35,344 bases of DNA from an uncultured Curvibacter sp. GTDB lineage: Bacteria > Pseudomonadota > Gammaproteobacteria > Burkholderiales > Burkholderiaceae_C. A program made the translations under genes and the position numbers. Under the pieces are notes generated by a model. The model made no database searches, was not told the DNA's origin, and was given only the letters and a program-made list of their open reading frames with translations. How positions within the stretch are numbered: position 1 is the first letter of the stretch; each line of letters starts with the position of its first letter. Location of the stretch: positions 1 to 35,344 of the forward strand of contig CAILKX010000072.1 of assembly GCA_903834975.1 (NCBI GenBank). Direction: 5' to 3'. This document shows, one piece after another, positions 20,284 through 29,888 of this stretch.

Positions 20284-20300
20284 TGCACCAATATTGTGCA
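20284..20300 (-). promoter_or_regulatory. NtrC-binding site (enhancer) for glnA
   Basis: TGCACCAATATTGTGCA, palindromic TGCAC-N7-GTGCA, about 95 bp upstream of the sigma54 promoter. Confidence 0.85.
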
Positions 20301-20328
20301 TTATAAGCACCAAATAAAACATTTTTTC

Positions 20329-21147
20329 TCAACGCACCATTTCGGGGCCCAATTGAACCCCTTGGGTTTTCAAAGTTTGCAGCATAAAAAGATAGGCCGG
20401 TTCTGCCGCCTTGGGGTCGCCTTTGACGCCCAGCTCAATGTGACGACCATGCTCGGGGTGGTCCACGCTCGGCAGGCTGAAAACCTTCACGCCCACGTGT
20501 TCACGCTCAATTTTTTCCATCAATGGGGTCAGAGCGGCCTCCATGGCGCCATAGATGACGATGGACTTTTCAATGTGGGGGTTGGCATTGAAGTGTGCGG
20601 CGTAGTGCGTGTCCAACACCCATTCCATCATGGGCCAGGCCATGACCGGAAAGCCGGGTACGAAATGCACCGCACCGGCGCCTTTCCCAGCACAACTGAA
20701 ACCCGGGATTTTGTTGTAGGGGTTCGGAATTATTTGTGCCGAGGCCGGAAACACACCCATGTTCAAGCGGTGAATGTTGTCTGGGCTGTCGGCCACATAA
20801 GGAATGCCTTGCTCGCGGGCGGTGTCTTGCATGCGTTCGCGAATCAGCAAGTCGGCCTGCGGGTGCAGTTGAAGGGCTTGGCCCAAGGCTTTGGCTGCGC
20901 TTTGGCGGGTGTGGTCATCGGGTGTTGCGCCAATGCCACCACAGGAAAACACCACATCGCCTGAGGCGAAGGACCGTTTCAAGGTGGCCACCAGACGCTC
21001 AGGGTGGTCGCCAACGTACTCGGCCCAAGACAAGGACAAACCACGAGCGTTTAAAAGCGCTATGACCTTGGGCAGGTGCTTGTCGGCGCGTTTGCCAGAC
21101 AAAATTTCATCGCCGACGATGATGAGACCCAATTGAAGAGTGGACAT
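20329..21147 (-). CDS. CinA N-terminal/molybdopterin-binding domain protein
   Basis: LGLIIVGDEILSGKRADKHLPKVIALLNARGLSLSWAEYVGD; VVFSCGGIGATPDDHTRQSAAKALG. Confidence 0.9.
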   Translation of the reverse strand: MSTLQLGLIIVGDEILSGKRADKHLPKVIALLNARGLSLSWAEYVGDHPERLVATLKRSFASGDVVFSCGGIGATPDDHTRQSAAKALGQALQLHPQADLLIRERMQDTAREQGIPYVADSPDNIHRLNMGVFPASAQIIPNPYNKIPGFSCAGKGAGAVHFVPGFPVMAWPMMEWVLDTHYAAHFNANPHIEKSIVIYGAMEAALTPLMEKIEREHVGVKVFSLPSVDHPEHGRHIELGVKGDPKAAEPAYLFMLQTLKTQGVQLGPEMVR

Positions 21148-21174
21148 GGTGATTTTCTAATTGATCAAAGGTTT

Positions 21175-22002
21175 TCAAGGGGCTTGACGCGACCTGGCCA
21201 ATGCAGCCAAGCCGAAGTGGGCGAACCAAAGCCCGGCGAATGCAAAAACAGCGACATAAACAGCCACCGCCAGAGGCACCAAAACAGCAAAGGCAGTGGC
21301 CCAAGCGGTGCCGGAGGCCCAAATCAAGGTGGGGAATGCCGCCAAATAACCGCAAACCAGCCCAATCAACATCAGCGGCACTCGGTGCTGTTGAAACAAC
21401 GCCAAACGCTCAGACGGGCTCGCAAAGGTATCCCAAGTGCTTCTGGCCAAAAGCCGGTAAGAAAGCCAGCCCCAAATGAGCGGGGGCAAAACCACCACCA
21501 GGGGCGGTACCAGCCACAAGGGCAGGGAGACCAGCATGGCCAAGGAGGCCATGAGCAAGGCGCTGATGGACTCCCACACCAGGCCAGGACGAGGCGCCCG
21601 GCCCAGAACAGCGCCATGGCCTTGTGGCTTTTCAAGACCCTTGAACCGCTGGCGCCTGACCCAATTGACCAAAGCGGTTTGCATGAAAAAGGCCACCCCA
21701 ATCAGACTCGCCACCACCAGGACGGGCGTGACCAACAAAATGACCATCAAGGGGGCCACCACCTGCTTCAAACCACCCCAACCCAAGGCGTCTAACCAAG
21801 CCCATCCTGAGCTCAACCAAGGGGTTTCTACAAACACCTTGCTGAGTTGATCGACGGCTGGATCCCAAAAAAAATAAGCCCCAGCCCAAGCCAGGGCGCT
21901 GAGCCCAACGGTCGGCAACAGCGCCAAACCCAAGGTGCGCGGATGGCAAAAATAAAGGCCTGCACGCCAAAGCGAATCGAGCCACAAAGTCATGCTGCGC
22001 AT
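21175..22002 (-). CDS. EI24 domain-containing membrane protein
   Basis: Start MRSMTLWLDSLWRAGLYFCHPRTLGLALLPTVGLSALAW (22002), multiple TM segments; upstream part of track ORF overlaps the next gene. Confidence 0.75.
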   Translation of the reverse strand: MRSMTLWLDSLWRAGLYFCHPRTLGLALLPTVGLSALAWAGAYFFWDPAVDQLSKVFVETPWLSSGWAWLDALGWGGLKQVVAPLMVILLVTPVLVVASLIGVAFFMQTALVNWVRRQRFKGLEKPQGHGAVLGRAPRPGLVWESISALLMASLAMLVSLPLWLVPPLVVVLPPLIWGWLSYRLLARSTWDTFASPSERLALFQQHRVPLMLIGLVCGYLAAFPTLIWASGTAWATAFAVLVPLAVAVYVAVFAFAGLWFAHFGLAALARSRQAP

Positions 22003-22019
22003 CGCTGGTTGACTCGCCT

Positions 22020-23039
22020 TCAAGCTTTGCCCCACAAGCGCAAAACGCCCCGCCACTGTTGCTCCCAAAATCCGTCGCCGTAACGACGCAGCTGGGGTTC
22101 GAGGGCCTGGGCAGTCGGCCAAAAGAGCGGCTCTACCTGATCGCGCACGCCGGTGGGATCGAAGCGCCATTCAAAGTTGGCGGTGCCAAACAAAATGTCC
22201 CACACGGGCAACAAAATGGCAAAGTTGCAGCCGCCCAAGACCTGCCCCGGGCTTTCGTGCCCCAAGCCAATCGCATGGTGGACTCGGTGGTAGCGCGGGC
22301 TCACCCACAAACGCTCGCCCACCGACCCAAACCAACCTTTCAAATTGGCGTGGCTGAGGTTTTCAGACAATTTGGTCAGCGCCACAATCGCGACGAATTG
22401 GCCAGGCTGGACGCCAATGATTTGGCTCAAAGTGGCGAGCAAAATCGCTTGCACCACATCGTCAATGAGGTGGTTGCGGCTGTCGGTCCAAACTGTCATG
22501 TGCCGCTGCGAGTGGTGCAAGGCATGCAAGGCCCACCAAAAGTTGAATTGGTGTTGGGCTCGGTGAACCCAATAATTAAAAAAGTCAAAAGCCACCAAAT
22601 AAAGCAAAAAGGTGACCCAAGGCAAATCGGTGACGCCGGGCCAAACATCGTCCAGGTGCCAGATCGGAAAACCGGCCAAATGCAGGGCGTCAAACCCATC
22701 ACCGATCCAAGGCTCAATCGCAAAAAAAACCACCAACTGAAAAAGGCCCAGGCGGTGGATCAAGGTGTAAATCACATCGGTTCGCACCGCGCTGCGGTCG
22801 ATGAAGGGTTCGACAGGCCGCCACTTTTGAAGGGGCACGATGACCGCCAAGATCACCGCCAACTGCATCAAGCCCATCAAAAACCAACCCGTGGCATTGA
22901 AGGCCTCTTCGATGTAGGAGGCGCCCCCCAAATGAAACATCACCGGTTCCACCACCGCCTCAAACAAGGCTTGCTGGGCATTGATGAAGGCATCGGCCAG
23001 GTTGTTGGGGTCAGCCCAAAAATGCAAGTCCGAGGTCAT
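22020..23039 (-). CDS. sterol desaturase/fatty acid hydroxylase superfamily protein
   Basis: His clusters NYWVHRAQHQFNFWWALHALHHSQRHM and RYHRVHHAIG with TM segments. Confidence 0.92.
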   Translation of the reverse strand: MTSDLHFWADPNNLADAFINAQQALFEAVVEPVMFHLGGASYIEEAFNATGWFLMGLMQLAVILAVIVPLQKWRPVEPFIDRSAVRTDVIYTLIHRLGLFQLVVFFAIEPWIGDGFDALHLAGFPIWHLDDVWPGVTDLPWVTFLLYLVAFDFFNYWVHRAQHQFNFWWALHALHHSQRHMTVWTDSRNHLIDDVVQAILLATLSQIIGVQPGQFVAIVALTKLSENLSHANLKGWFGSVGERLWVSPRYHRVHHAIGLGHESPGQVLGGCNFAILLPVWDILFGTANFEWRFDPTGVRDQVEPLFWPTAQALEPQLRRYGDGFWEQQWRGVLRLWGKA

Positions 23040-23953
23040 GGCATGTTGGCCAAATGGGGGCGGTAAAGGGGGTGGTGGCGCAAAGTGTCAAAGCAAAATC
23101 CCTTGGCCTTCAAGCCCACAATCAGCGGCTCTAGGTCGGCAGGCGCCCAAGGGTCTTGGCGTGACCAAATGCCCAAATGGGCCATCAAAATATCGCCTTG
23201 ACGAATGTTCTGCAACGCTTTCTTGAGCAGCAGGGCATTGGGGTGGGGGCCACTCGGCAGCTCATCGCCCAAAAAGCCGGCGGGCGCCCAGTCCACATGT
23301 CGATAGCCTTGCCCCTGAGGGGTGGGGCATTGCAGCGCGGCGGCCAACAGCGCAGGCGAGGTTTTACCGCCCGGCGCCCGGAACAAAGGCAACGCGGGCA
23401 CGCCCGTGATGGCTTCTAAACGGCGGTTGCTGCGGGCCAAAGCTTCGCAATAGTCAGAGGCGTTGTAAACCTCACTTTGTCCTGCTTTGGGGCCCGCAGA
23501 GGGTTTCATTTGAAAGCGGATTTCTTGCCCGTTTGCTGCAGGCAAATCGGCTCGCCAATAGACATGGTCAAAAGTATGCGTCGCGAAGTCATGCCCTTCC
23601 AACGCCCGCTCGCGCCACCAAGGCGCCCAGTGCTCGCCCAAGCTGCCATCGCCCTCTTGGGTCGGTTCGTTGGCGGCAAAGAACGTGACGCGCACTTGTT
23701 GTCGCTTGAGCACATCGGCAATCAGGGGGGCGACGCCCATGTGGCCGGTGTCGAAGGTGAGGTAGAGGGGTTTAGAGCATGGGGCCGCGAGGGGTATCGC
23801 CGCATGGACATCCAGTGCCATTGAAGGCGTTGCCGCCAAAACGGTCGATCCGACCCCCCAAAGCACGACCCTGGTTCGGCGCGGACGGCGGAACCAGGCC
23901 AACGCATCCCGCCAAGGCTTAGCGTGGCGCGTGATCAAGCGTCCAAACACCAT
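23036..23953 (-). CDS. polysaccharide deacetylase (NodB-like) family protein
   Basis: KPLYLTFDTGHMGVAPLIADVLKRQQVRVTFFAANE; HDFATHTFDHVYWR; FRAPGGKTSPALLAAALQ. Start at 23953 (MVFGRLI) or 23971. Confidence 0.88.
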   Translation of the reverse strand: MVFGRLITRHAKPWRDALAWFRRPRRTRVVLWGVGSTVLAATPSMALDVHAAIPLAAPCSKPLYLTFDTGHMGVAPLIADVLKRQQVRVTFFAANEPTQEGDGSLGEHWAPWWRERALEGHDFATHTFDHVYWRADLPAANGQEIRFQMKPSAGPKAGQSEVYNASDYCEALARSNRRLEAITGVPALPLFRAPGGKTSPALLAAALQCPTPQGQGYRHVDWAPAGFLGDELPSGPHPNALLLKKALQNIRQGDILMAHLGIWSRQDPWAPADLEPLIVGLKAKGFCFDTLRHHPLYRPHLANMP

Positions 23954-24950
23954 GGGGCGACTTTCCAACATTCACCTGCCGCAGCACTTTGCCGGACTCG
24001 CTGTCGATCACCGTCATTTTTCGAGTCCAACGCGAGCTGAGCAAAATCAGACGACCATCCTTGCTGACGTCCATGCAATCGGGGCCACCCGGTGCCGCAA
24101 ACGTTTTAACCACCGACTGAGTGGTCATGTCAATTTGGCTGATGGTGTTGGCCACGCGGTTGCTGACGTAAATGTGGTGGCCATCGCCGGTTGCGCGAAA
24201 AGCATGAGCGCCTTTGCCGGTGGGCAAAGTTTTGACCCAATGACCTTCCTTGCCAGAGATGTCATACACCTCAACGCCCTCCCCGCCGGTCAATCCCACG
24301 AACAAAAATTTGCCGTCTGGTGAACCATAAATGTCCGCGGGCAGCGAGCCTGTTTTGACCCGCCATTTGAGCGCCTGGGTCGCCAAGTCAATCGACACCA
24401 ACTCGTCGCTGTCTTGCATGGTCGAATAAACGGTTTGGCTGTTTTTGTCGATCCACAAATGGCTGGGCGTCTTGCCGGTAGAGACGCTGGAGGCCAAGGT
24501 CATTTCCTTGCCATCCCAGTGGTAAATGTCCACATGGTTGAGGCGGTTGGCCGCGGTCACAAACCACTTCATGTCGGGCGAAAAACGCAGTTGATAAGGA
24601 TCCAAAACGCCCCGCACGGTGCGTTGTACCTCAGCGGTTTGCGGGTCCAAAAACAGCAAGGAATCGCCCACAGCATTGGCCACGATGAGCGACTTGTTGT
24701 CAGGCGTCAAATACAGATGATGCGGCTCTTTGCCAGTGGGGATGCGCTTTTTTTCGGTCCAGCTGACGGGGTCGATCACGCTGACCGAGGCATCCAAAGA
24801 ATTGAGGACAAAAATGGGGGTGGTCGGCGCCACGGGATCGGCTGCTTGAGCGGCAGAAGCCCAGCCCAAAGCCGTCAACGCACACAAAAGGGAAGGAAAA
24901 AGGGAAGAAAAAACAAAACGCAAAAAAGAATTCACAAGCCGAACTTTCAC
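23919..24950 (-). CDS. secreted YVTN/cytochrome-D1-like beta-propeller protein
   Basis: Signal-like N-terminus ending AQAADPV; repeated blades IFVLNSLDASVSVIDPVSWTEKKRIPTGKEPHHLYLTPDNKSLIVAN... and HHIYVSNRVANTISQIDMTTQSVVKTF. Confidence 0.85.
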   Translation of the reverse strand: MKVRLVNSFLRFVFSSLFPSLLCALTALGWASAAQAADPVAPTTPIFVLNSLDASVSVIDPVSWTEKKRIPTGKEPHHLYLTPDNKSLIVANAVGDSLLFLDPQTAEVQRTVRGVLDPYQLRFSPDMKWFVTAANRLNHVDIYHWDGKEMTLASSVSTGKTPSHLWIDKNSQTVYSTMQDSDELVSIDLATQALKWRVKTGSLPADIYGSPDGKFLFVGLTGGEGVEVYDISGKEGHWVKTLPTGKGAHAFRATGDGHHIYVSNRVANTISQIDMTTQSVVKTFAAPGGPDCMDVSKDGRLILLSSRWTRKMTVIDSESGKVLRQVNVGKSPHGVWTLDHAPR

Positions 24951-25050
24951 ATTACCTTAAAAAGAAGCCACTTTGCACAGATGGATGGGCGCCAACGGGA
25001 GTGTAGCCCCTGAGCAAGCGCCGTGACGGGGAAACCTTTCCCAGTAAAAT

Positions 25051-25791
25051 TCAGGCTGTACTTAAGGCGCTCAAATCCGCCTCAGACAACCAACGCCATT
25101 GCCCCGGCGCCAAGTCTTCGGGCAAGTGAAAAGCGCCTATTTGCGACCGGTGCAAGCCCTCCACCCGGTTGCCCACCGCCGCCACCATGCGCTTGACTTG
25201 GTGGTATTTACCTTCCAACAAAGTCAGTCGCAAATGGTCTTCAGCCACTGGCTCGGCCGCGGCAGCGCGCACAGGTTTGGGATCGTCATCGAGCACCACG
25301 CCGTCCAGCAAACGCGCCACTTGGGAATCGTCCAAGGGGTGCTTGGTGGTGACTTCATAGACCTTGGGCACCTGCTTTTTGGGTGAACTCATGCGGTGAA
25401 TGAACTGCCCGTCATCACTCAACAGCAACAAACCCGTGGTGTCTTGGTCCAAGCGGCCAATGGCCTGCACCCCCTGCACCGCGCTCTTGCTCGGGCGCTG
25501 GCGCAAAGGCGCGGGCAGCAAAGTGTAGATGCTGGGCCATGCCGAGGGTTTTTGTGAACACTCGGTGCCCGCGGGTTTGTTCAGCAGAAGGTAGGCCTTT
25601 TCGGCGTAATGCCAAGGAACACCCTGCACTTCAAAGTGCAGCCCCACAGGCTCAAATGACGCCGTGGAGTCGAACACTTGATGCGCTTCGCCGTCGGCGC
25701 CCACCACCTTCACCCAGCCCTGCTGCACCAAGCCTGCACAGACACGACGGGTGCCAAAGCCTTGAGAAAAGAGGATGTCTTGGAGTTGCAT
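25051..25791 (-). CDS. 16S rRNA pseudouridine synthase (RsuA family)
   Basis: MQLQDILFSQGFGTRRVCAGLVQQGWV S4-like start; AIGRLDQDTTGLLLLSDDGQFIHRM catalytic Asp motif; LLEGKYHQVKRMVAAVGNRVEGLHRSQIG. Track N-extension runs into tRNA-Cys. Confidence 0.92.
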   Translation of the reverse strand: MQLQDILFSQGFGTRRVCAGLVQQGWVKVVGADGEAHQVFDSTASFEPVGLHFEVQGVPWHYAEKAYLLLNKPAGTECSQKPSAWPSIYTLLPAPLRQRPSKSAVQGVQAIGRLDQDTTGLLLLSDDGQFIHRMSSPKKQVPKVYEVTTKHPLDDSQVARLLDGVVLDDDPKPVRAAAAEPVAEDHLRLTLLEGKYHQVKRMVAAVGNRVEGLHRSQIGAFHLPEDLAPGQWRWLSEADLSALSTA

Positions 25792-25797
25792 AAAGTT

Positions 25798-25871
25798 TGG
25801 AGGCGCGATCCAGAGTCGAACTGGACTAACCGGATTTGCAATCCGGGGCATAACCGCTTTGCTATCGCGCC
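25798..25871 (-). tRNA. tRNA-Cys(GCA)
   Basis: Minus: GGCGCGATAGCAAAGCGGTTATGCCCCGGATTGCAAATCCGGTTAGTCCAGTTCGACTCTGGATCGCGCCTCCA; CCA encoded. Confidence 0.97.
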
Positions 25872-25887
25872 GTCATGCTGACTTCTG

Positions 25888-25915
25888 AAAAAAAGGGAAG
25901 CATTGCTTCCCTTTT
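25888..25915 (-). terminator. terminator-like hairpin between tRNA-Gly and tRNA-Cys
   Basis: Minus: AAAAGGGAAGCAATGCTTCCCTTTTTTT. Confidence 0.75.
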
Positions 25916-25925
25916 CTCGGAGATT

Positions 25926-26001
25926 TGGAGCGGGAAAAGAGTCTCGAACTCTCGACCTCAACCTTGGCAAGGTTGCGCTCTACCAACTGAGCTATTCCCG
26001 C
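25926..26001 (-). tRNA. tRNA-Gly(GCC)
   Basis: Minus: GCGGGAATAGCTCAGTTGGTAGAGCGCAACCTTGCCAAGGTTGAGGTCGAGAGTTCGAGACTCTTTTCCCGCTCCA; CCA encoded. Confidence 0.98.
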
Positions 26002-26013
26002 ATGAGGAGTCAA

Positions 26014-26022
26014 ATTATAGCA
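26014..26022 (-). promoter_or_regulatory. extended -10 promoter for tRNA-Gly
   Basis: Minus TGCTATAAT (TGnTATAAT), 12 bp before mature tRNA 5' end. Confidence 0.6.
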
Positions 26023-26056
26023 AAAATTTTAAGAAATCTTGCGGGTCAGTTGACTT

Positions 26057-28498
26057 TTAATGTTTCACCGCATCGCCCGAAGTATCGGTGGCTTTGACGG
26101 CAGGCGCAGCAGAAGCGGCGGCCAGCGCAGCAGCCACCTCTTCGTCGGTCAAAGGCACCGGTGCGCGTTCCAAGGCAATTTCCAACACCTTGTCGATCCA
26201 CTTGACGGGCACGATTTCCAGACCGTTTTTGACGTTCTCTGGAATCTCTTGCAAATCTTTGACATTTTCTTCAGGGATCAGCACCGTCTTGATGCCGCCG
26301 CGCAAGGCCGCCAAGAGTTTTTCTTTCAAGCCACCGATCGCTGTCACTTCTCCGCGCAGGGTGATTTCGCCGGTCATGGCCACATCGGCGCGCACGGGAA
26401 TGCCCGTCATGGCCGACACAAAGGCCGTGGTCATGGCCACGCCGGCGCTGGGGCCGTCTTTGGGCGTTGCGCCGTCGGGCACGTGGATGTGGATGTCGTT
26501 CTTCTCGAAGACCTCGGGCTTGATGCCCAATTTGTTGGCGCGTGAGCGAACCACGGTGCGGGCCGCTTCTACCGACTCTTTCATCACATCGCCCAGCGAG
26601 CCGGTGCGGGTAATGACGCCCTTGCCCGGCATCATGGCCGCTTCGATGGTGAGCAAATCGCCGCCCACTTCGGTCCAGGCCAAACCCACCACCTGACCCA
26701 CTTGGTTCAGGGCTTCAGCACGGCCATAGGTGTATTTGCGAACGCCCAAGTACTCGTCCAAATTGTCGGGACCGACCGTGATCTGTCCCGATAGCTTTTT
26801 CAGCAACAGGCCCTTGACCACTTTGCGGCAAATCTTGGACAGTTCGCGCTCCAAGGAGCGCACACCGGCTTCGCGGGTGTAGTAGCGCACGACGTCGCGC
26901 AAGGCCGCTTCGGTCACCACCAGCTCACTGTCTTTGACCCCGTTGTTGGTCATTTGCTTGGGCAACAAGTACTTCAAAGCGATGTTGGTTTTTTCGTCCT
27001 CGGTATAACCCGACAAACGAATGACCTCCATCCGGTCCAGCAACGCGGACGGGATGTTCATCGAGTTGGACGTCGCCACGAACATGACGTCGCTCAGGTC
27101 GTAATCGACCTCGACGTAATGATCGCCAAAGGTGTGGTTTTGTTCGGGGTCCAAGACCTCGAGCAAGGCGCTGGAGGGGTCGCCGCGAAAATCAGTCCCG
27201 AGCTTGTCGATTTCGTCGAGCAAAAACAAGGGGTTGCGCGTACCGACTTTCGTCAGGCTCTGCAGCACCTTGCCGGGCATGGCACCAATGTAGGTGCGAC
27301 GATGGCCGCGAATTTCGGCTTCGTCCCGCATGCCGCCCAAAGCCATGCGCACGTATTTACGGCCAGTGGCCTTGGCAATGGACTGGCCAAGTGAGGTTTT
27401 GCCCACACCAGGAGGCCCGACCAAACACAAGATGGGGGCCTTGACCTTGTCGACGCGTTGTTGCACCGCGAGGTATTCCAAGATGCGGTCCTTGACCTTT
27501 TCGAGGCCATGGTGGTCTTCGTTCAAAACATTTTCAGCATTGCCCAGGTCGTGTTTGATCTTGGTTTTTTTGGTCCAAGGCAAGCCCACCAGCACATCGA
27601 TGTAATTGCGCACCACCGAAGCTTCGGCGGACATGGGCGACATGAGTTTGAGTTTCTTTAACTCCGCCTCGGCCTTTTTCAGCGCCTCCTTGGGCATTTT
27701 GGCGAGTTTGATCTTGCGCTCGATCTCTTCGATGTCCGCGCCCTCTTCGCCTTCGCCCAATTCTTTTTGAATCGCTTTGACCTGCTCGTTCAAATAGAAG
27801 TCGCGTTGGTTCTTTTCCATTTGGCGCTTGACACGGCCACGGATCTTTTTGTCCACATTCAGAATGTCGACCTCGCGCTCCAACTGCTCGAACAGATTGG
27901 TCAGACGCTCTTTGATGTCGGACAAGTCCAACACGACCTGCTTGTTTTCCAACTTGAGCGGCAAATGGGCCGCGATGGTATCGGCCAGACGACCGGGGTC
28001 GTCGATGCTGGCGATGGACGTCAGAATTTCTGGGGGAATTTTTTTATTCAGTTTGACGTACTGGTCAAACTGCTGCATGACCGCGCGGCGCAAGGCCTCG
28101 ATTTCGGGGTTGGATTCGCCCACCAACTCGACCACTTCCAGGGGCGTTACGTTGGCCAAAAAGTGACTTTCCGCATCGTCAATTTGGTTGACCGACGCGC
28201 GCTGCTGGCCTTCGACCAAGACCTTCACGGTGCCATCGGGCAGCTTGAGCATTTGCAAAATGGTCGCGACGCAACCCACTGAGAACATGTCGCTCACGGT
28301 GGGTTCGTCCTTGGCGGCAGCACGTTGGGCCACGAGCATGATGCGGCGCTCGGCCTCCATGGCCAATTCCAAGGCTTTGATGCTCTTGGGTCGTCCCACA
28401 AACAGTGGGATGACCATGCGGGGAAAAACCACCACATCGCGCAAAGGCAGCAGCGGCAAGGCGATGGGGGTACTGGGCAGGGGTACTTGTCCGGACAT
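26057..28498 (-). CDS. lon: ATP-dependent protease Lon
   Basis: LVGPPGVGKTSLGQSIAKATGRKYVRMALGGMRDEAEIRGHRRTYIGAMPG; GPSAGVAMTTAFVSA catalytic Ser. Start at MSGQVPLP (28498) preceded by AAGGAA; alternate start 28528. Confidence 0.98.
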   Translation of the reverse strand: MSGQVPLPSTPIALPLLPLRDVVVFPRMVIPLFVGRPKSIKALELAMEAERRIMLVAQRAAAKDEPTVSDMFSVGCVATILQMLKLPDGTVKVLVEGQQRASVNQIDDAESHFLANVTPLEVVELVGESNPEIEALRRAVMQQFDQYVKLNKKIPPEILTSIASIDDPGRLADTIAAHLPLKLENKQVVLDLSDIKERLTNLFEQLEREVDILNVDKKIRGRVKRQMEKNQRDFYLNEQVKAIQKELGEGEEGADIEEIERKIKLAKMPKEALKKAEAELKKLKLMSPMSAEASVVRNYIDVLVGLPWTKKTKIKHDLGNAENVLNEDHHGLEKVKDRILEYLAVQQRVDKVKAPILCLVGPPGVGKTSLGQSIAKATGRKYVRMALGGMRDEAEIRGHRRTYIGAMPGKVLQSLTKVGTRNPLFLLDEIDKLGTDFRGDPSSALLEVLDPEQNHTFGDHYVEVDYDLSDVMFVATSNSMNIPSALLDRMEVIRLSGYTEDEKTNIALKYLLPKQMTNNGVKDSELVVTEAALRDVVRYYTREAGVRSLERELSKICRKVVKGLLLKKLSGQITVGPDNLDEYLGVRKYTYGRAEALNQVGQVVGLAWTEVGGDLLTIEAAMMPGKGVITRTGSLGDVMKESVEAARTVVRSRANKLGIKPEVFEKNDIHIHVPDGATPKDGPSAGVAMTTAFVSAMTGIPVRADVAMTGEITLRGEVTAIGGLKEKLLAALRGGIKTVLIPEENVKDLQEIPENVKNGLEIVPVKWIDKVLEIALERAPVPLTDEEVAAALAAASAAPAVKATDTSGDAVKH

Positions 28499-28527
28499 GG
28501 AAAATTCCTTCGGCTGGGTCACAGCCA

Positions 28528-29793
28528 TTAAGCTTTTTTGGCGGCCTCGCGGTAGACCATCAAGGGCGGCTTGTTGTCGTCAATGGTGGCGGCTTCAACC
28601 ACCACTTTGTCAACATTCGTCGCGGTGGGCAAGTCATACATGGTGTCAAGTAGCGCATGTTCAAGGATAGAACGCAAACCACGCGCCCCTGTTTTTCGCG
28701 CCAAGGCTTTTTTGGCAATCGCGACCAAGGCATCTGGGCGAATTTCGAGGTCAACGCCTTCCATCGCCAACAACTTGGCGTATTGCTTGACCAAGGCATT
28801 TTTGGGCTCGGTCAAAATTTGAACCAAGGCTTCTTCGGTCAATTCAGCCAAGGTGGTGACCACTGGCATGCGCCCGACCAGTTCAGGGATCAAGCCAAAC
28901 TTGATCAGGTCTTCGGGCTCCACCTCGCCAAACATTTCTGTCAGGCTGCGCTGTTTTTTACTTTTAACCGAAGCGCCAAAGCCAATGCCCGAGGCTTCGG
29001 TGCGGTTTTCAATGACCTTTTCAATGCCCGCAAAAGCACCGCCGCAGATGAACAAAATGTTGGTGGTGTCGATCTGCAAGAAGTCTTGATTCGGATGCTT
29101 GCGGCCGCCTTGGGGCGGGACACTGGCCATCGTGCCTTCAATCAATTTCAGCAAGGCCTGTTGCACCCCTTCGCCGGACACGTCACGGGTAATTGAGGGG
29201 TTGTCGGATTTGCGTGAAATTTTGTCAATTTCGTCGATGTAGACGATGCCCCGCTGGGCCCGTTCGACATCGTAGTTGCAGCTTTGAAGCAGCTTTTGCA
29301 CAATGTTTTCAACGTCTTCCCCGACATAGCCCGCTTCGGTCAAGGTGGTTGCGTCGGCCATCACAAAGGGCACATCCAGCATGCGCGCCAAGGTTTGGGC
29401 CAACAACGTTTTGCCCGAACCCGTGGGGCCAATCAACAGGATGTTGCTTTTGGACAGCTCCACCTCTTCTTTGATGCCCTTTTCTTTGTGCTTCAAGCGT
29501 TTGTAGTGGTTGTAAACGGCCACGGCCAACGTGCGTTTGGCCACCTCTTGGCCAATCACATAGTTGTCCAGGTTTTGCTTGATTTCAGCGGGGGTGGGCA
29601 AGCCGGTGCGGGCTTCGCCTTCGATGCTGGTGACCAGTAATTCGTCGCGAACGATGTCGTTGCAGAGATCAATGCACTCGTCGCAAATAAAGACCGAAGG
29701 GCCAGCGATGAGTTTTTTGACCTCGTGTTGGCTCTTGCCGCAGAACGAGCAGTAAAGCGTTTTCTCGCTGGAAGAACCTTTTTTATCAGCCAT
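28528..29793 (-). CDS. clpX: Clp protease ATP-binding subunit ClpX
   Basis: Zn-binding [79 protein letters not shown]. Confidence 0.99.
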   Translation of the reverse strand: MADKKGSSSEKTLYCSFCGKSQHEVKKLIAGPSVFICDECIDLCNDIVRDELLVTSIEGEARTGLPTPAEIKQNLDNYVIGQEVAKRTLAVAVYNHYKRLKHKEKGIKEEVELSKSNILLIGPTGSGKTLLAQTLARMLDVPFVMADATTLTEAGYVGEDVENIVQKLLQSCNYDVERAQRGIVYIDEIDKISRKSDNPSITRDVSGEGVQQALLKLIEGTMASVPPQGGRKHPNQDFLQIDTTNILFICGGAFAGIEKVIENRTEASGIGFGASVKSKKQRSLTEMFGEVEPEDLIKFGLIPELVGRMPVVTTLAELTEEALVQILTEPKNALVKQYAKLLAMEGVDLEIRPDALVAIAKKALARKTGARGLRSILEHALLDTMYDLPTATNVDKVVVEAATIDDNKPPLMVYREAAKKA

Positions 29794-29834
29794 AGAAATA
29801 TGTCAACAATTGAAACAAAACAATGATAGCGAAT

Positions 29835-29873
29835 AAAAAACGGCGCCTCCCGTAGGCGGGAGAACGCCGTTTT
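29835..29873 (-). terminator. strong terminator-like hairpin between clpP and clpX
   Basis: Minus: AAAACGGCG-TT-CTCCCG-CCTA-CGGGAG-G-CGCCGTTTTTTATT; long GC stem with U-run. Confidence 0.85.
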
Positions 29874-29888
29874 CAATCCCTCTAAAAA

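Noticed and set aside
25029-25043. GGGAAA-CC-TTTCCC hairpin downstream of the pseudouridine synthase
   Set aside because: Short stem with no U-run; not supportable as a terminator.
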